From Pleodorina starrii (taxonomy: Eukaryota; Chlorophyta; Chlorophyceae; Chlamydomonadales; Volvocaceae): a DNA stretch of 64,000 nt. A model generated the notes under the pieces. The model was not told where the DNA came from, ran no database searches, and was given only the letters and a program-made list of their open reading frames with translations. Both the position numbers and the translations under genes were made by a program. The stretch covers positions 1,240,001 to 1,304,000 of the forward strand of contig BRXU01000002.1 in assembly GCA_030267565.1 (NCBI GenBank). The letters run 5' to 3'. Positions 22,254 through 33,003 of the stretch are shown here, one piece after another (position 1 is the first letter of the stretch; every line of letters starts with the position of its first letter).

Positions 22254-25200
22254 ATGACGCATTTGCTCGTAGTAGCGCTGCTATATGCCGCGGTAGTCAA
22301 TGGTGCGCAAACGCAAAGTTATGTTGTTCTTGTCAGTGGCAGGCAGCTGCGCTTCTAATTTGACTTGGACACGCAGTGGCCGCTGAGGATGGAGGTCCTG
22401 AGGAAGTCCTGATCGGGTGGAAAGGCGAAACTTACGATGCAAATGCGGGAAAGGTAAGGTTGCAACGGTTGACGGGCAAGGCCGTGCTCCATGTGAACAG
22501 TTAAACTGCATTTTGGGCGTGGTTTCTGCGTCGACAGGCACAGAAGAACGATCGATACGGGACGGAGCCCTGGTAAGCCCGCACGTGCTGCAGCTGTCGC
22601 CTCGCTATATCTCGGGAGGCGATGGCAGTTGCGGTATGAGGTGTTGCTGTGTCCGCTCGCAGGGTTGAGACCATCTCTTGGAGCCCTAGGGCGTTCGTAT
22701 ATCATAATTTCTTGTCACAAGCAGAATGTGACCACCTTGTGGGGTTGGGGAACCAGCGGGTGAGTCGCCGCGCCGGGATGGCACACGAGTGAACTGGCGG
22801 AGGGACCCCGCATGCGTCGCCACGGAGAGGAACCCGGAAACGATTTACACGACACAGCTTGGAGCACGCGATTCAAAGTGCAGCGAAGCAGCAAACGGAG
22901 CTTCGGTCTCACAGCCAGCCCCGTGACTACACGGCCTACACCTGAGGGGCCTACACCCGTACAGTACCGATCCTGCACGCAACTGCTCCCTAATCCCCCC
23001 GACCGCCAGCGTTTCTGGGTGCGAGAGCGACACCCACACTCACCCACACGCAGCCCGCATGGCTGGCGCACACAGAAGCCCGCGTAATGTCCCGAACCTG
23101 CGGGCCTGTGGGCCCCGCTTCCTCTCAAACGCCGACCTGCAGCTGAGCAGTGGTGGGGGCCGGGGGCCGCTGGACTCCTCCGCCGCTGGCTGGTTCACCG
23201 GCCAGGGGTAGTCATCAACTCATCATGGTTGACATCCGCCTCCGCTGGTCGGCACCGCTTCCTCGCTCTGCCGCGGATGGATGGGATGTTACCTTCCATA
23301 AACCAGTGCTTGTGTTCCTGTGTGTGTGTGTGTGTGTGTGTGTGTCGAGGCTTGAGCACTTTTGTGCTTTTGTGCTTGATTGTCGCGGCAGGTGAGCAGG
23401 TCGCTCGTGGTCGATGCCAAGACGGGGCAGAGCAAGCTGGACGACATTCGTACCAGCTTCGGAGCCGCGTTCGCGTGAGTCCCCTCGCAGGGATCGCCCG
23501 CGCGCGCGTGTGTGCGTGCGTGTGTGTGTTTGGCACGTGCGCACACGTGGGGGGACACGGGGATCTCCCGCCCTCCCCCCTCGTGCGCCCGTCCCCCACC
23601 ACACGGAGGTAGCTGCGGGCGGGCGGGAATCGGCAATGTGAAGGCTTCGGTGTCTCGCTCCCTCCCTCCAGGCACCTTTGCCCTCAACCCGAGCCCTGCC
23701 GGCACGCGAGCCCTGCGGGGATGCGAGCCCTGTCTCGCGAGCCCTAGTTGCACAGCTCGGTCTTTGCCCCCCACCTCCCACCTTCCCGGTCCCAATGTCA
23801 CCTGCAGACGGGGCGAGGACCCGGTCATTGCGGAGATAGAGGAGCGGATAGCGGAGTGGGCGCACCTGCCGCCATCGCACGGGGAGCCGATGCAGGCGAG
23901 TGGCTGGGGTTTCACTCACACGGCTGCTGCTGCTGGGGTGTGTGTATGTGCGTGAGGGGGGGCCTCACACGACTCGGGGGGAGCCGCGAGGCCTTTGGGG
24001 GTTTACAGGTGGTGATTGGTGTTTTGGTGGGCAGATTGGGGCGAAGGCGGACACGAGAGACCGAGACGACGCTGGCGAACGGATCCAGCAATACGAAGGG
24101 GGAGAGGGCGGGGGCTGGGTGGGGTTCCGACACTCCCTCGCACGCCAAACCTCCCTCGGGCTGGGGGCGCCCTTCACCCCGAGTCCCCGACCCGATCTGA
24201 TATGATCTGATCTGCCGTATGCGTCCCGCAGATCTTGCGATACGTGGACGGTCAGAAGTACGACGCGCACTGGTGGGTGGGTGGCGGTTTGGGGGGCGGT
24301 TCCGCGTGCCTCGCTCGCCTTCCTGTTGGCTGCTGCTGCTGGTGGTGCTTCTTCTTCTTCTGCTGCTGCTGGTGCTTACGCCGCACGGCGTCGCGAGGAC
24401 TGGGGAAGGTGCTGTTGACGCCGTCACCGCCGTTCATATCCCCGGGCGGGGCGGGGCAGATCTCCGCTGCGCTGTGCTGTTGGCGCTGCTAGCTCCTGAC
24501 GGACCTTTTTTCTGCCGATTCTGCCGAATCCGGTGCTGATGCCGCCGCCGCCAATGCCGCTACCCCCGCGTTGCGCCCGCGATGCGCCGGCTGCCGCGCC
24601 GCCCGCCCCACAGGGACTGGTTCGACGACCCGGTGCACCATAAGGCCTACTTGCAGGACGGAAACCGGTACGCCACCGTGCTGCTGTACCTGTCAGGTGA
24701 GGGAGGCAGGGAACGAGGGAGGAAGGGAGGGAGTGGGAGGGAGAGGGACAGTGAGGGAGAGGGACAGGGAGGGAGAGGGAGGGACAGGGTGGGAGAGGGA
24801 GGCAGAGGGAGGGAGAAAGGGAGAGGGAGGGAGAGGGAGGGAGGGAGGGAGGGAGGGAGTGGGAGGGAGGGAGAGGGACAGGGAGGGAGAGGGAAGAAGG
24901 GAGTTGGAGGGATGGCGAGCGACATGATTATGACACCGGTCAGGTCAGGTGCGGGAGGGAGTGGAGGGATGCAGGCAGGGGGTAAAAGAGAGTCGCAGCG
25001 AGGTACAGCCGAGAGAGAGGCGACCCCGGAAGGGGAGCGGATCCACCAGTGCTTACCACCCTCCAGACCGCCATGTAGTCACGTAGGGGAGGGAAGGGGA
25101 GGGGGCGTGGAGGGCAAGGGGGCGGGGGCTGTGTTTTCCGGGCGGACCGGACCGGACGCTAGCTGACGCGTCGCCCTCTGACGCTCCCCCCCCTGGAGCA

Positions 25201-26724
25201 CCACTCCCTCTCCCCTATCCCCTCTCCCTCCCCCTTGACTTGGAACGCGGATTCCCTCCCTCTGAACGGGACCCGGACCCGGTACCGGGAACCTGCCGCA
25301 GTGCCGCATCTGGGTCAGCCTCCGGGACAACCTTCTCATGTCTGATCTGATCTCGTGATCTGATCTGGTGTCCGATGTGTCCCACATTGGCGTGTGTGTC
25401 CCGCAGAAGTGGAGGGGGGCGGGGAGACCACCCTGCCGCTGGCGGACGCCATCGACCTCTCGGTGCAGGTACCCGTACCCTTGACAGCGGGGCGGACCCT
25501 AGACGGGGAGGATGGGCAGGGGAGTTTAGGGCAGATGCCGCAGCGATGTCTGCTTGCCTGTACCGGCCTGCCTACCTGTCTACTTGCCAGTACCGGCCCG
25601 CCTGCCTGTACTGGCTTGCCAGTACCGGCCCGCCTGCCTGTACTGGCTTGCCAGTACCGGCCCGCCTGCCTGTACTGGCTTGCCAGTACCGGCCCGCCTG
25701 CCTGTACTGGCTTGCCAGTACCGGCCCGCCTGCCTGTACTGGCTTGCCAGTACCGGCCCGCCTGCCTGTACTGGCTTGCCAGTACCGGCCCGCCTGCCTG
25801 TACTGGCTTGCCAGTACCGGCCCGCCGAGCCACGTGTGTGCACCGCCCTCCCGCCCTCTCCCGCCAGTCCATCCCCGACCCGTCCCCCTGCGCCGCCAAG
25901 ATGGGGATCTCCATCAAGCCGCGAAAGGGCGATGCGCTGCTGTTCTTCGATATGAACATCGAGGGCGACAAGGGAGACCGCAAGGCGCTACACGCCTCCT
26001 GTCCCACCCTCAAGGTGAGTCAATCGCCACCCTCAACGTCGCCGCCGCCAACGTCGCCGTCGGTTACTTAACTAATGAGCTTCGTATTTCGTAAAATCCT
26101 CCTCGCCCCCGGCATCACCCTCTCACCCTCGGCTGCTTGCAAGCTTACCGGTATCTCGCTGTTCCTTTGCAGACGAGACGGCCTTCTTCTGTTACTTGAC
26201 CGTTCATCACGGGCTCCGGGCCTATACGTGGACAACTCCTCTCATACAAATATGAATAAATCATGAATCTATTATACTTGAGTTATGCGCAATTTTATAA
26301 AATTAACCACCGAGTACCACTTGACGCCCTCATCACGCCCTCACTCGCTCCGCCGCCGCTGCTGCAGGGCATGAAGTGGACCGCAACCAAATGGATTCAC
26401 AACAAGCCGTACATGGGCCGATTCGACCCGATGCGCACCGCGGGCATGTGCGTCGACTCGGCGTCCGACTGCGCCGCCCTGGTGGCCGAGGGGAAGTGCA
26501 CCGCTGACCTGGATAAGATGGTGGGTCCCGCGGGCATCTGCCGCAAGAGCTGCGGAGACTGCGTCGACTGCCCCACCGGCGACCTGCTCTGCGCGCGGCG
26601 CAACATGCGCAGCCTCGTGCGGGCGCGGCTGCAGGCGGCCGACGGGCAGCGAGGCGGCGGCGGTGACGGTGGTGGTGCTGGTTCTGGTGGCGCGAGCGTG
26701 CGGCCGGGAGGCGCAGGGTCGTGA
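22254..26724 (+). CDS. Prolyl 4-hydroxylase with C-terminal ShK domain
   Basis: A 2-oxoglutarate/Fe(II) oxygenase of the secretory pathway that hydroxylates prolines in Hyp-rich wall and matrix glycoproteins. Eleven exons: 22254-22302, 22377-22453, 22538-22572, 22663-22759, 23392-23474, 23808-23895, 24232-24272, 24614-24696, 25407-25468, 25868-26014, 26368-26724. All phases close (372 residues). Residues 1-18 are a signal peptide (LLVVALLYAAVV). The fold starts at VETISWSPRAFVYHNFLS (55-72) with AECDHLV following. Iron ligands are H156 and D158 (AHWDWFDD) and H247 (LHASCP); K257 (GMKW) should bind 2-oxoglutarate. Six cysteines at 282-319 make an ShK domain, then a Gly-rich tail. Intron 6 starts with GCGAGT, a GC-AG intron. 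Exon 1's donor is ambiguous (GTGCGC or, 16 bases on, GTTATG). Confidence 0.9.
23319..23345. repeat. (GT)n microsatellite in prolyl 4-hydroxylase intron 4
   Basis: About 13 GT units, some 47 bases upstream of the exon 5 acceptor. Confidence 0.95.
24698..24911. repeat. Polypurine (GGGA/GGGAGA) tract in intron 8
   Basis: About 210 bases made almost only of G and A on the plus strand, built of GGGAGG and GAGAGG units. It begins directly at the GTGAGG donor of exon 8. Such tracts can adopt triplex DNA. Confidence 0.9.
25560..25824. repeat. 32-bp minisatellite, about 8 copies, each a near-palindrome
   Basis: Seven nearly exact 32-bp units plus divergent copies at the left edge, all in intron 9 of the prolyl 4-hydroxylase gene. 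Each unit contains the inverted repeat GTACTGGC-TT-GCCAGTAC, an 8-bp perfect stem with a 2-base loop. The array is open in several frames, which gives false long reading frames. Confidence 0.95.
26208..26236 (-). repeat. Dispersed repeat copy (inverted), prolyl 4-hydroxylase intron 10
   Basis: The reverse complement matches the copy at 29754-29781 over about 28 bases with one substitution and one extra base (GTTGTCCACGTATAGG, then CCCGGAGCCCGTG). Confidence 0.75.
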
Positions 26725-27965
26725 GAGCACTGAGGGGACGGGGGGCAGTTAGCGCGTCGTGTTTGCAGGTGGGGGCAGGGAATGCGGGGGGGAGCCAGGC
26801 GGGGGACGTGTGGTGAGTGGACTGTGGGAGGGGTCAGGTGTGGTGGCTCCCTGGCACCTGGGGGGCAGGAGGCTTTTTGCTTCTGGGACTGGCTGCAGAG
26901 GACCCATGCCGACCCGTGGGTCGATCTGGGTCGGTGGGGATGGGGGGGCGAGTGTCAGTATCTGTTTTGAAGGTACAAGCGAACGAGCGAGTGAGCGTCG
27001 TTTGTGCACCTTGGACTGAGGCGCGCGCGATGGTCAAGAAATGGGGGGAAGAAACGGGGGGCCAGGGGCTAGAGGAGGAGGTGGAGGAGGCCTAGGACAA
27101 CGATGGGGGGGAGGGCAGTGACGTAGTGAGCTGAGCTGTCTGCAGCGCATGTGCTGTGTTGCATTGCGGTTTGTTTGGCGGCGCGCTTCGGTGCTTCGAG
27201 ACTCGTTGACCCAACCCAACACGTGTATGCATGGCCCACGCCAGGGGGGGCCACTCTTGGATTTGGACTTCGAGTGCCCGAGCGAGTGCCGCGAATATTG
27301 ACACGTGCGTGGATGTGAGCTGCGTTTGCAGTCGTTGGAGCTTGTGGAACTTGGGATGTGGGCAAGTTGGCCGGCCGGCCGGGCGTCGGCGGGGTGTGCA
27401 TCGCATCATCATGGTTGGCCTCGACCGCACTCCTGGGGTACCGCACCGTCCTTTGCGAGCTGTGGGTGGTTTGCAGCTTGTCACAGACTGGCGCGTTGTT
27501 CGGCTGGTAGGCTGTTTGTTGCTGTGTGCGACGTGCGTCACACGTTGTCTGGCAGGCAAATGTCCAGGGAAGAGCTGTGACAGAGGAGAGGCTGCCCGAC
27601 GTCTAAATTTCGAAATCGTTCGCGGTTGGCGGTCGGTTGGGAACGGTGGTTGGGAACGAAATATCCCGTGTCAATCGCTGCTGATGACTCACCCGACTTC
27701 CCAGCGGTTCTCACAAACCGGAACGGCACTATCGGTGACGCACAGACAGACAAGCGCATGCTTCGGCTTACTCAAAAGAATCACCGTCCGCCGTCCGCTA
27801 ATTTGCTTTCATAGAATAAACAAAACAAAAAAGCACCAGAAGCAAAAGGCTTTCAGATCGTGCGGTGGCATTGAACCCGCGGCGAGCACGCCCGCGTGCA
27901 TACCATTTTTGGAACCGTTCTTGCTCCGGAGCAGAGCTGGAGTCGTGGCTGCTGTCTCTGGCGAG
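26725..27965. other. 3' UTR of the hydroxylase and promoter region of the next gene
   Basis: G-rich sequence after the hydroxylase stop, turning AT-richer after about 27600. No TGTAA was found close to the stop. A frame is open from 27231 into the 86-aa gene, but before 27966 it lacks coding-like composition. Confidence 0.45.
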
Positions 27966-28226
27966 ATGGACCTCCAGCGTGACTCGGGTGGTAGCGTGCC
28001 GGAGGCGATAGCCACGATGATGGAGCATCCAAAAATGGGCAACCGACCCGAGGGACAGTCACCTGGCGGCAATGGAAATGGACGCAACAAGAACGGCAAC
28101 ATGTTCATGGTGGCCCACACCATTTTGTTCTTCTCGTTGGCTGGCATGGCTTGCGTGGCGGACATGGCGACGCGCCCGATTCGGGTGGTGTTCGGGAAGG
28201 TCTTTAACAAGAAGCAGCGCAAATGA
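27966..28226 (+). CDS. Small 86-aa protein with one membrane segment
   Basis: Single exon. The start ATG 27966 is chosen because composition changes there from AT-rich to coding-like. The N-terminal half is polar, with a Gly/Asn-rich linker. Residues about 46-65 (FMVAHTILFFSLAGMACVAD) are hydrophobic, followed by a basic tail ending KKQRK. This looks like a small organelle or ER membrane protein, or an accessory subunit of a membrane complex. No family recognised. The frame is also open upstream, so a longer N-terminus cannot be excluded. The TGTAA signal at 28479 lies 253 bases after the stop. Confidence 0.6.
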   Translation: MDLQRDSGGSVPEAIATMMEHPKMGNRPEGQSPGGNGNGRNKNGNMFMVAHTILFFSLAGMACVADMATRPIRVVFGKVFNKKQRK

Positions 28227-28478
28227 GCTTCGGGTAGAAGCAAAGGTTGGAGGGCAGCACCCACATTGTAGGCAATCCAGATGACACCTTCATGTTGGCT
28301 TCATTTGATGGTGTGAAGTTGATGCGGCCGTGACAGTTAATCGGACTGACGTGCCCGGCAACGGTGAAACGACAGACGTCTTGGGCAGTCTGATACGCTG
28401 GTTTGCGATATAATTTCGTCACGGCGTTGAATTGGATTTTTCGTTGAAAGTGTATTGTTTGTGGTGACAGGCAATTTT

Positions 28479-28483
28479 TGTAA
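28479..28483 (+). terminator. TGTAA polyadenylation signal of the 86-aa gene
   Basis: Only 40 bases before the start codon of the TBC gene on the same strand, so the two transcripts almost touch or overlap. Confidence 0.5.
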
Positions 28484-28522
28484 CGCGACTTTGGTAACGT
28501 GAAAACGAACGTGCAGCCTGTG

Positions 28523-31500
28523 ATGGACTCCTCTCCGCACGATATGTATGGATTTCCTATCACATATCAGGGTCCGCACCAGGCACTCGATTACCAGCGG
28601 GCCCAGAACCTGTATGCAACTCAGGAGAAGGCCTGGGCGAAATATGCCGCTGAAAAGCGGCTTCCGAAAAGCGGTTACAAACTGAAGAAGCTTATTCGCA
28701 GTGGCATCCCTCCAAAGCTGCGTTCGTGGGTCTGGTTCGAGGTGTCGGGCGCGAAACAGCTCCAATCGTCGCAAGCCGGAACCGCCTACTACGCCAACCT
28801 TGTGCGAGCGGCATCGCTGAGCAAGGCAGCCTCCCAAGTGGAGCTCGTGAGTTGGGTGGAAGCGGGGAGTGTATCGTGTAACTGGTACCTGTCGGATACC
28901 TTGAGAATAAACCGCCCCGCCCAGGCTGTTCTGTCTTGGCGGGATGCCCGTAACAAGACGGCGCTGGGAAGAGGTGCTTTGCCAGGAAGGTACTCTCAAT
29001 GTCACTTCCCCACGCCGTGCCTCATGGCCATGTGCACTGTGCCGTATACACGTGCTGCAGTGCACACCACCCTGTTGCACAACCCAATCCTTCCCGGATG
29101 CATCCCACCCCGCCCCCTCACAGGACCTCCCCCGAACTTTCCCGAGCCATCCCTACCTGTCCTGCGCGGAGACTGGCCAGGCCGCCATGCGGCGCATCCT
29201 CACCTCCTACTCGCTGCACAACCCGTTGGTTGGCTACTGCCAGGGTCTCAACTTCATCGTGGGTGAGAAGGCGCAGGGGTGACGTTTACCAGCACGGATG
29301 GCGAAGTACTGCACATGGCATTAAGGGTTTGGGCAGTTGACCTCGTCCCTGCGCGCGTGCGCGCAACGGCAGGCGCAGTCTGAAGCCCGCACTTTCCTCG
29401 ATTGGCGGCCCTTCAGGGCCGAACGCTGAAGATGCGGATCACGGCGCCGGTACCGTGCGGCGAGTGTTGCTAGGGTGACCGCTCTACAAGCGCTCTACGA
29501 GCGTGTCCACTCGCCGCACGAGGCGGCAGAGGCGCCAATCCGCCTCCGCCTCCGGCTCCTTCCTCCGAGTTCCTTCCCTTCCTGGACCTTCCTCCCTCCC
29601 GCAGGTGTGATTCTGCTGGCTGTGGAGCGGGACGAGGAGCGCACCTTCTGGCTGCTGGCGGCGCTGGTTGAGAACATCTGCTACCAGGGTGAGTCAGTCC
29701 CAGACTCCCCCGCCCAGGTTCTCCACAGCACGCTGCACGTCCCATGGGGGGGGGTTATCCACGTATAGGCCGGAGCCCGTGGGGGGGAGGTCCTCTGCAA
29801 AAGCTGTCTGCCGGCCTGCCGGCCTGACGACTGTGCGCTCGCGCCCTGCCACCGGTCCTCAGGCTCCTTTGGCCACAACCTGTCCGGCTGCCACGTGGAG
29901 ATGAAGACGCTGCAGGTGCGGTCAGCCCTCATCACCGCTGCGCCGTGCACACGCTTGACGGGCAAGGCAGGAAAGGGGCCTGACGCTCGCTCTGCTGGGG
30001 TTGAAGTAGCGACATCCCACGGCGCTGTGCGGCGTGTGATGGAGAGGCTGCATCATGAGTGTGATGGACCCTTGCGTAAACGGGCGGGCAGACTTTGGGC
30101 CGTCTGCTCTAATCCCTTCCGAAGGGTCCAGATGCACTCATCTTGAAGTCGCATTTCCCTCCCTCTTATCTTGCTTGTTGCTTGTTTAGGAGCTGGTGGA
30201 CGCCAAGATGCCCCGTCTGGGCGCCCACATGAAGGCCTTGGGCTGCGACATGTCCCTCATTGCCACCAACTGGTTCCTGGTGAGATGGGGTGCTGGAGCG
30301 CTGGGGTGCTGGGGCGCTGGGGTGCAGGGGTTCTGGCCCGGCGGCTGGAGGGAGGGAGAGATAGAGGGGGCCAGGGCAGGGCTGGGGAGGAGGGGCAAGA
30401 GGCCGCGACAGTGCGGGCCCTGTGAGATGGAGGGGCTTTTGGTTCCAAGTATCGTCTAGGTACTGGACTCCCAAGGCCCGGCGCTTGTCGGAACGCAAGC
30501 TGCGTGAGGTTATTCATGGCTGCAAGTTGGAGCCGCCGACGCCCTCGCTTGCTTGGGTTGTTCCATGCCCGTGCAGCGGCATTGTGCTGCTGGCGTGTGT
30601 ATCGGGGCTTAGATTCCCCCCTCGAGAACTGAAGCAAAGCCCCCCACTCCCTTTTCAATACTCCTCGCAAAACGGGATGTCGTGCCCGCCCTGTATGTGC
30701 CCGTACCTGTGCTCCCGCACCCGGCTGCCGTACACAGACGCTGTACTGCGTCAGCATGCCTGCTGAGTCGGCCTGCCGAGTGCTGGACTCGCTGTTTTAC
30801 GAGGGGGCCAAGATTCTTTTCCGCGTGGCTCTGGCGCTGCTCAAGACGCTGGAGCCGAAGTTGCTGCAGTTCGACAACCCGGGTAAGGGCCCAGGGGGGG
30901 GAGAGGCGGCCTTGGGCGAGAAGGGTGCTTGGGGGAAGTGGCCCCGTCGCGCCGTGTGAGAGCGGACGACCGCGCATGTGGGACCGGATGGGAGATGCGC
31001 GCCGTTCTTGCTCCTGGCGGCTGGCAGTTGGGCGTGGCGGATACGGTCTCGCAAAGCGGGTGGCACCCGCAACTGCCTGATGGGTGTAGGCACAGCTGCG
31101 CGCTGGGTGCCTGCGGAATCGATCCTGTGAGTCAGTAAGGTAGCCATGTTTCCCATGCGCTGCTCCTGGCTGGCCTCCTGCAGCCCCATTGGATGCTTTG
31201 TCCGTCACATTTTCAAGCCCTGGTGGCGTGTGTGCGGTCTGCGGTGAGGCACGGCATCACTCCTGGTGCGCACGGCCGGCGTGCAGGCGAGCTCATGAAG
31301 TGGGTCAAGGACTACGTGGGCGGCATACTGCACGTCGGCCCCCTGATGGAGGTCGCGTTTGATGGCATCGGCAAACTATCCCTGAAGAAGGTGGATGCGG
31401 TGCGCAAGGACAAGGCGGTCGAAGTCCAGGTAATGCTGCGCGCCCAGCTGAACATGCTGGGTCCAATGTCTGCCCAGCCTGGCAATGGTTTTCGCCAGCG

Positions 31501-31755
31501 AGCGGGTCGCCGTCGTGCACTAGCTCGCGGATGGATGGAGAAGGGGACTTGGAGGCTGGGATGGGCTGTCCCGAGTGCGGGCGAGGTGTGCGCATTCCTA
31601 ACCGTGTGTGCGCATTCCTATCCCCTAACCACCCGGTTCGTCGAAACTGACGTAGCCCGCCTTCCCCCCGCCTCTCCATTGTGCTCCCCCAGGCATTTAT
31701 GGAGCAAAGGAGGCAGCAGCGTAGCCAGCACTCGCCTGGCTCTTCCGCCACGTAA
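28523..31755 (+). CDS. TBC-domain Rab GTPase-activating protein
   Basis: Stimulates GTP hydrolysis by Rab GTPases and so limits vesicle traffic steps. Eight exons: 28523-28846, 29124-29262, 29605-29688, 29863-29915, 30190-30279, 30738-30882, 31287-31429, 31693-31755. All phases close, giving 346 residues. The TBC domain spans nearly the whole protein. It opens with LIRSGIPPKLRSWVWFEVSG (about 57-76), carries the catalytic Arg finger R112 (LDLPRTFP) and Gln finger Q148 (GYCQG), and continues through NWFLTLYCVSMPAE and DSLFYEGAKILFRVALALLK. Both fingers are present, so it should be active. Start ATG 28523 is the first in frame. The short C-terminal exon is Gln/Arg/Ser-rich. Which Rab it acts on cannot be told. 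Confidence 0.92.
29754..29781 (+). repeat. Dispersed repeat copy, TBC gene intron 3
   Basis: GTTATCCACGTATAGGCCGG followed by AGCCCGTG. Best-preserved copy; partners at 26208-26236 (inverted) and 5653-5668 (core only). Confidence 0.75.
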
Positions 31756-31762
31756 AGTATCG

Positions 31763-31767
31763 TTACA
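31763..31767 (-). terminator. TGTAA polyadenylation signal of the NDUFA1-like gene
   Basis: TTACA on the plus strand, 206 bases beyond the minus-strand stop and 8 bases from the stop codon of the convergent TBC gene. Confidence 0.5.
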
Positions 31768-31824
31768 CGTGATGTCCAAGGACCAGCAAGTTGCTGCCCG
31801 GAACACCCACCCCGAGTTTCGTAT

Positions 31825-31829
31825 TGTAA
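31825..31829 (+). terminator. TGTAA polyadenylation signal of the TBC gene
   Basis: 70 bases after the TBC stop. It lies beyond the opposing signal at 31763, so the two convergent 3' UTRs should overlap. Confidence 0.55.
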
Positions 31830-31972
31830 TTCATACGCTTCGCTTCATGCGCCATAGCTAGCACACCAGCGGAACTTGCAGTTCACAGAATAAGCCAGCG
31901 GGCGACAGACCATCTTGCCGCAAGACTGAGCACCGGATAGCCCCTGAGGCACCCCTCCTCGCCCGTCCTCGC

Positions 31973-32255
31973 CTACTTGCTCATCGCTGCGGCATTAAAC
32001 CCAGCGAAAAGGAGACTCAGCTTATGTCACGGCATTGCAGGGGCTCCCAGCCGCGACAACGCGACCCTTACCTAGCGTCTCCTCTTCACGTTGAAGGTAC
32101 CAGTCTCGCCGGTACAGAGCTTTCTGCCACAAATCCTTGTTAATGGCCCAAGCCGGCTTCTTCTCACGATACAGCTGCACCTTGTCCAGGGCAAACAGGC
32201 CTACTGTCCAAATGCCAGTGATAATAACAAGCGATGGCACGGCGTTCCAGCCCAT
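31973..32255 (-). CDS. NDUFA1: NADH dehydrogenase subunit NDUFA1 (MWFE)-like
   Basis: Small membrane-arm accessory subunit of mitochondrial complex I. Two exons (minus): 32072-32255 and a 14-base last exon 31973-31986 coding only the end (AMSK, then stop). The junction CTA-G|GTAAGG to GCCGCAG|CG keeps phase. The product is 65 residues, about the size of plant MWFE. It has an N-terminal hydrophobic helix (VPSLVIITGIWTVGLFALD, residues 6-24), then a charged C-terminal half with a W-x-x-A-x-x-RRD stretch (WQKALYRRDW), as in the family. Without splicing the frame would run on to 77 residues. Family call is from size, topology and the RRD region. Confidence 0.68.
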
Positions 32256-32494
32256 GGTGCAGTAGGGCTGTTCGTCAAGTCTCTAGAACGGCAACTCTGC
32301 TCGCGATGATGAAGTCCCTCCCGTTCTCTGGCCGACTTCTTCACTAGGCCAACCCTGAACAACAGCACTAATGGGCAACGGTTCCGTTGTCTGTACCATC
32401 GAGTGAGTCTGGCCGTTTTAGGTTGCTTACGACGGTACGGCACAGTGACTTAGCCTTGTTGTTGGGCTTTGTGTTGAAACTGTTTTTTGCCACA

Positions 32495-32769
32495 CTATGT
32501 TCTAGTAATACCGTTCGCCTGGATCACTTCAAAGAGCGCCCAGGTAGAATAGGTCTGCAGATAAGCCTGTTTTGATACATAATGCATATCTGCTGTTATG
32601 GGAGCGTAGATGGTCTTCTTGGGCGTGGGCAACATAGTGATCCCGAAGCGAGCCACGCTGATGGCAGCGCCGTTCCCGACGAGGCGCCAACTACCTCCAC
32701 CGTGGCAAACCAAGGCGCCGTCTGGGCGGTAGGGAGCGGTCTTGCCGGAGAACCCATCGTCGTGGTATC
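32495..32769 (-). CDS. Coding exon of an unrecognised small protein
   Basis: A 91-codon stretch with strong G/C third-position bias and no low complexity (for example RFGITMLPTPKKTIYAPITA), ending at a stop at 32495. The frame is blocked just upstream by TAA, so it must begin at a splice acceptor, probably CTGTAAG ending at 32770, in phase 1. The 5' part is unresolved. A candidate first exon begins at minus ATG 33005 (MAAALLAALCQ, 18 codons to a GTAAGA donor), but its phase does not fit directly, so an intermediate exon is needed. Function unknown. Confidence 0.45.
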
Positions 32770-33003
32770 CTTACAGAGTACCACAAACTATGCATGGTGA
32801 GTAGAGCCGCATCTTGGACGCCCACCCGACCCGTGCGCCGATCTCTGGCCGCACACCCCGAACTGAACCGACGGTTCAGGTCCGTGGCCCACATACCTTG
32901 CTCTGCTTGCCGCATCTTGTTGCCCACGAAAGATAACCTTACCTCTTACTTCTGCCCGCAAACCCCCTGTCGCTGACACAGGGCTGCGAGGAGGGCTGCC
33001 GCC

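Noticed and set aside
25554..25955. Long open frames on both strands across 25336-26094
   Set aside because: They are produced by the 32-bp minisatellite, whose length and lack of stops keep several frames open at once.
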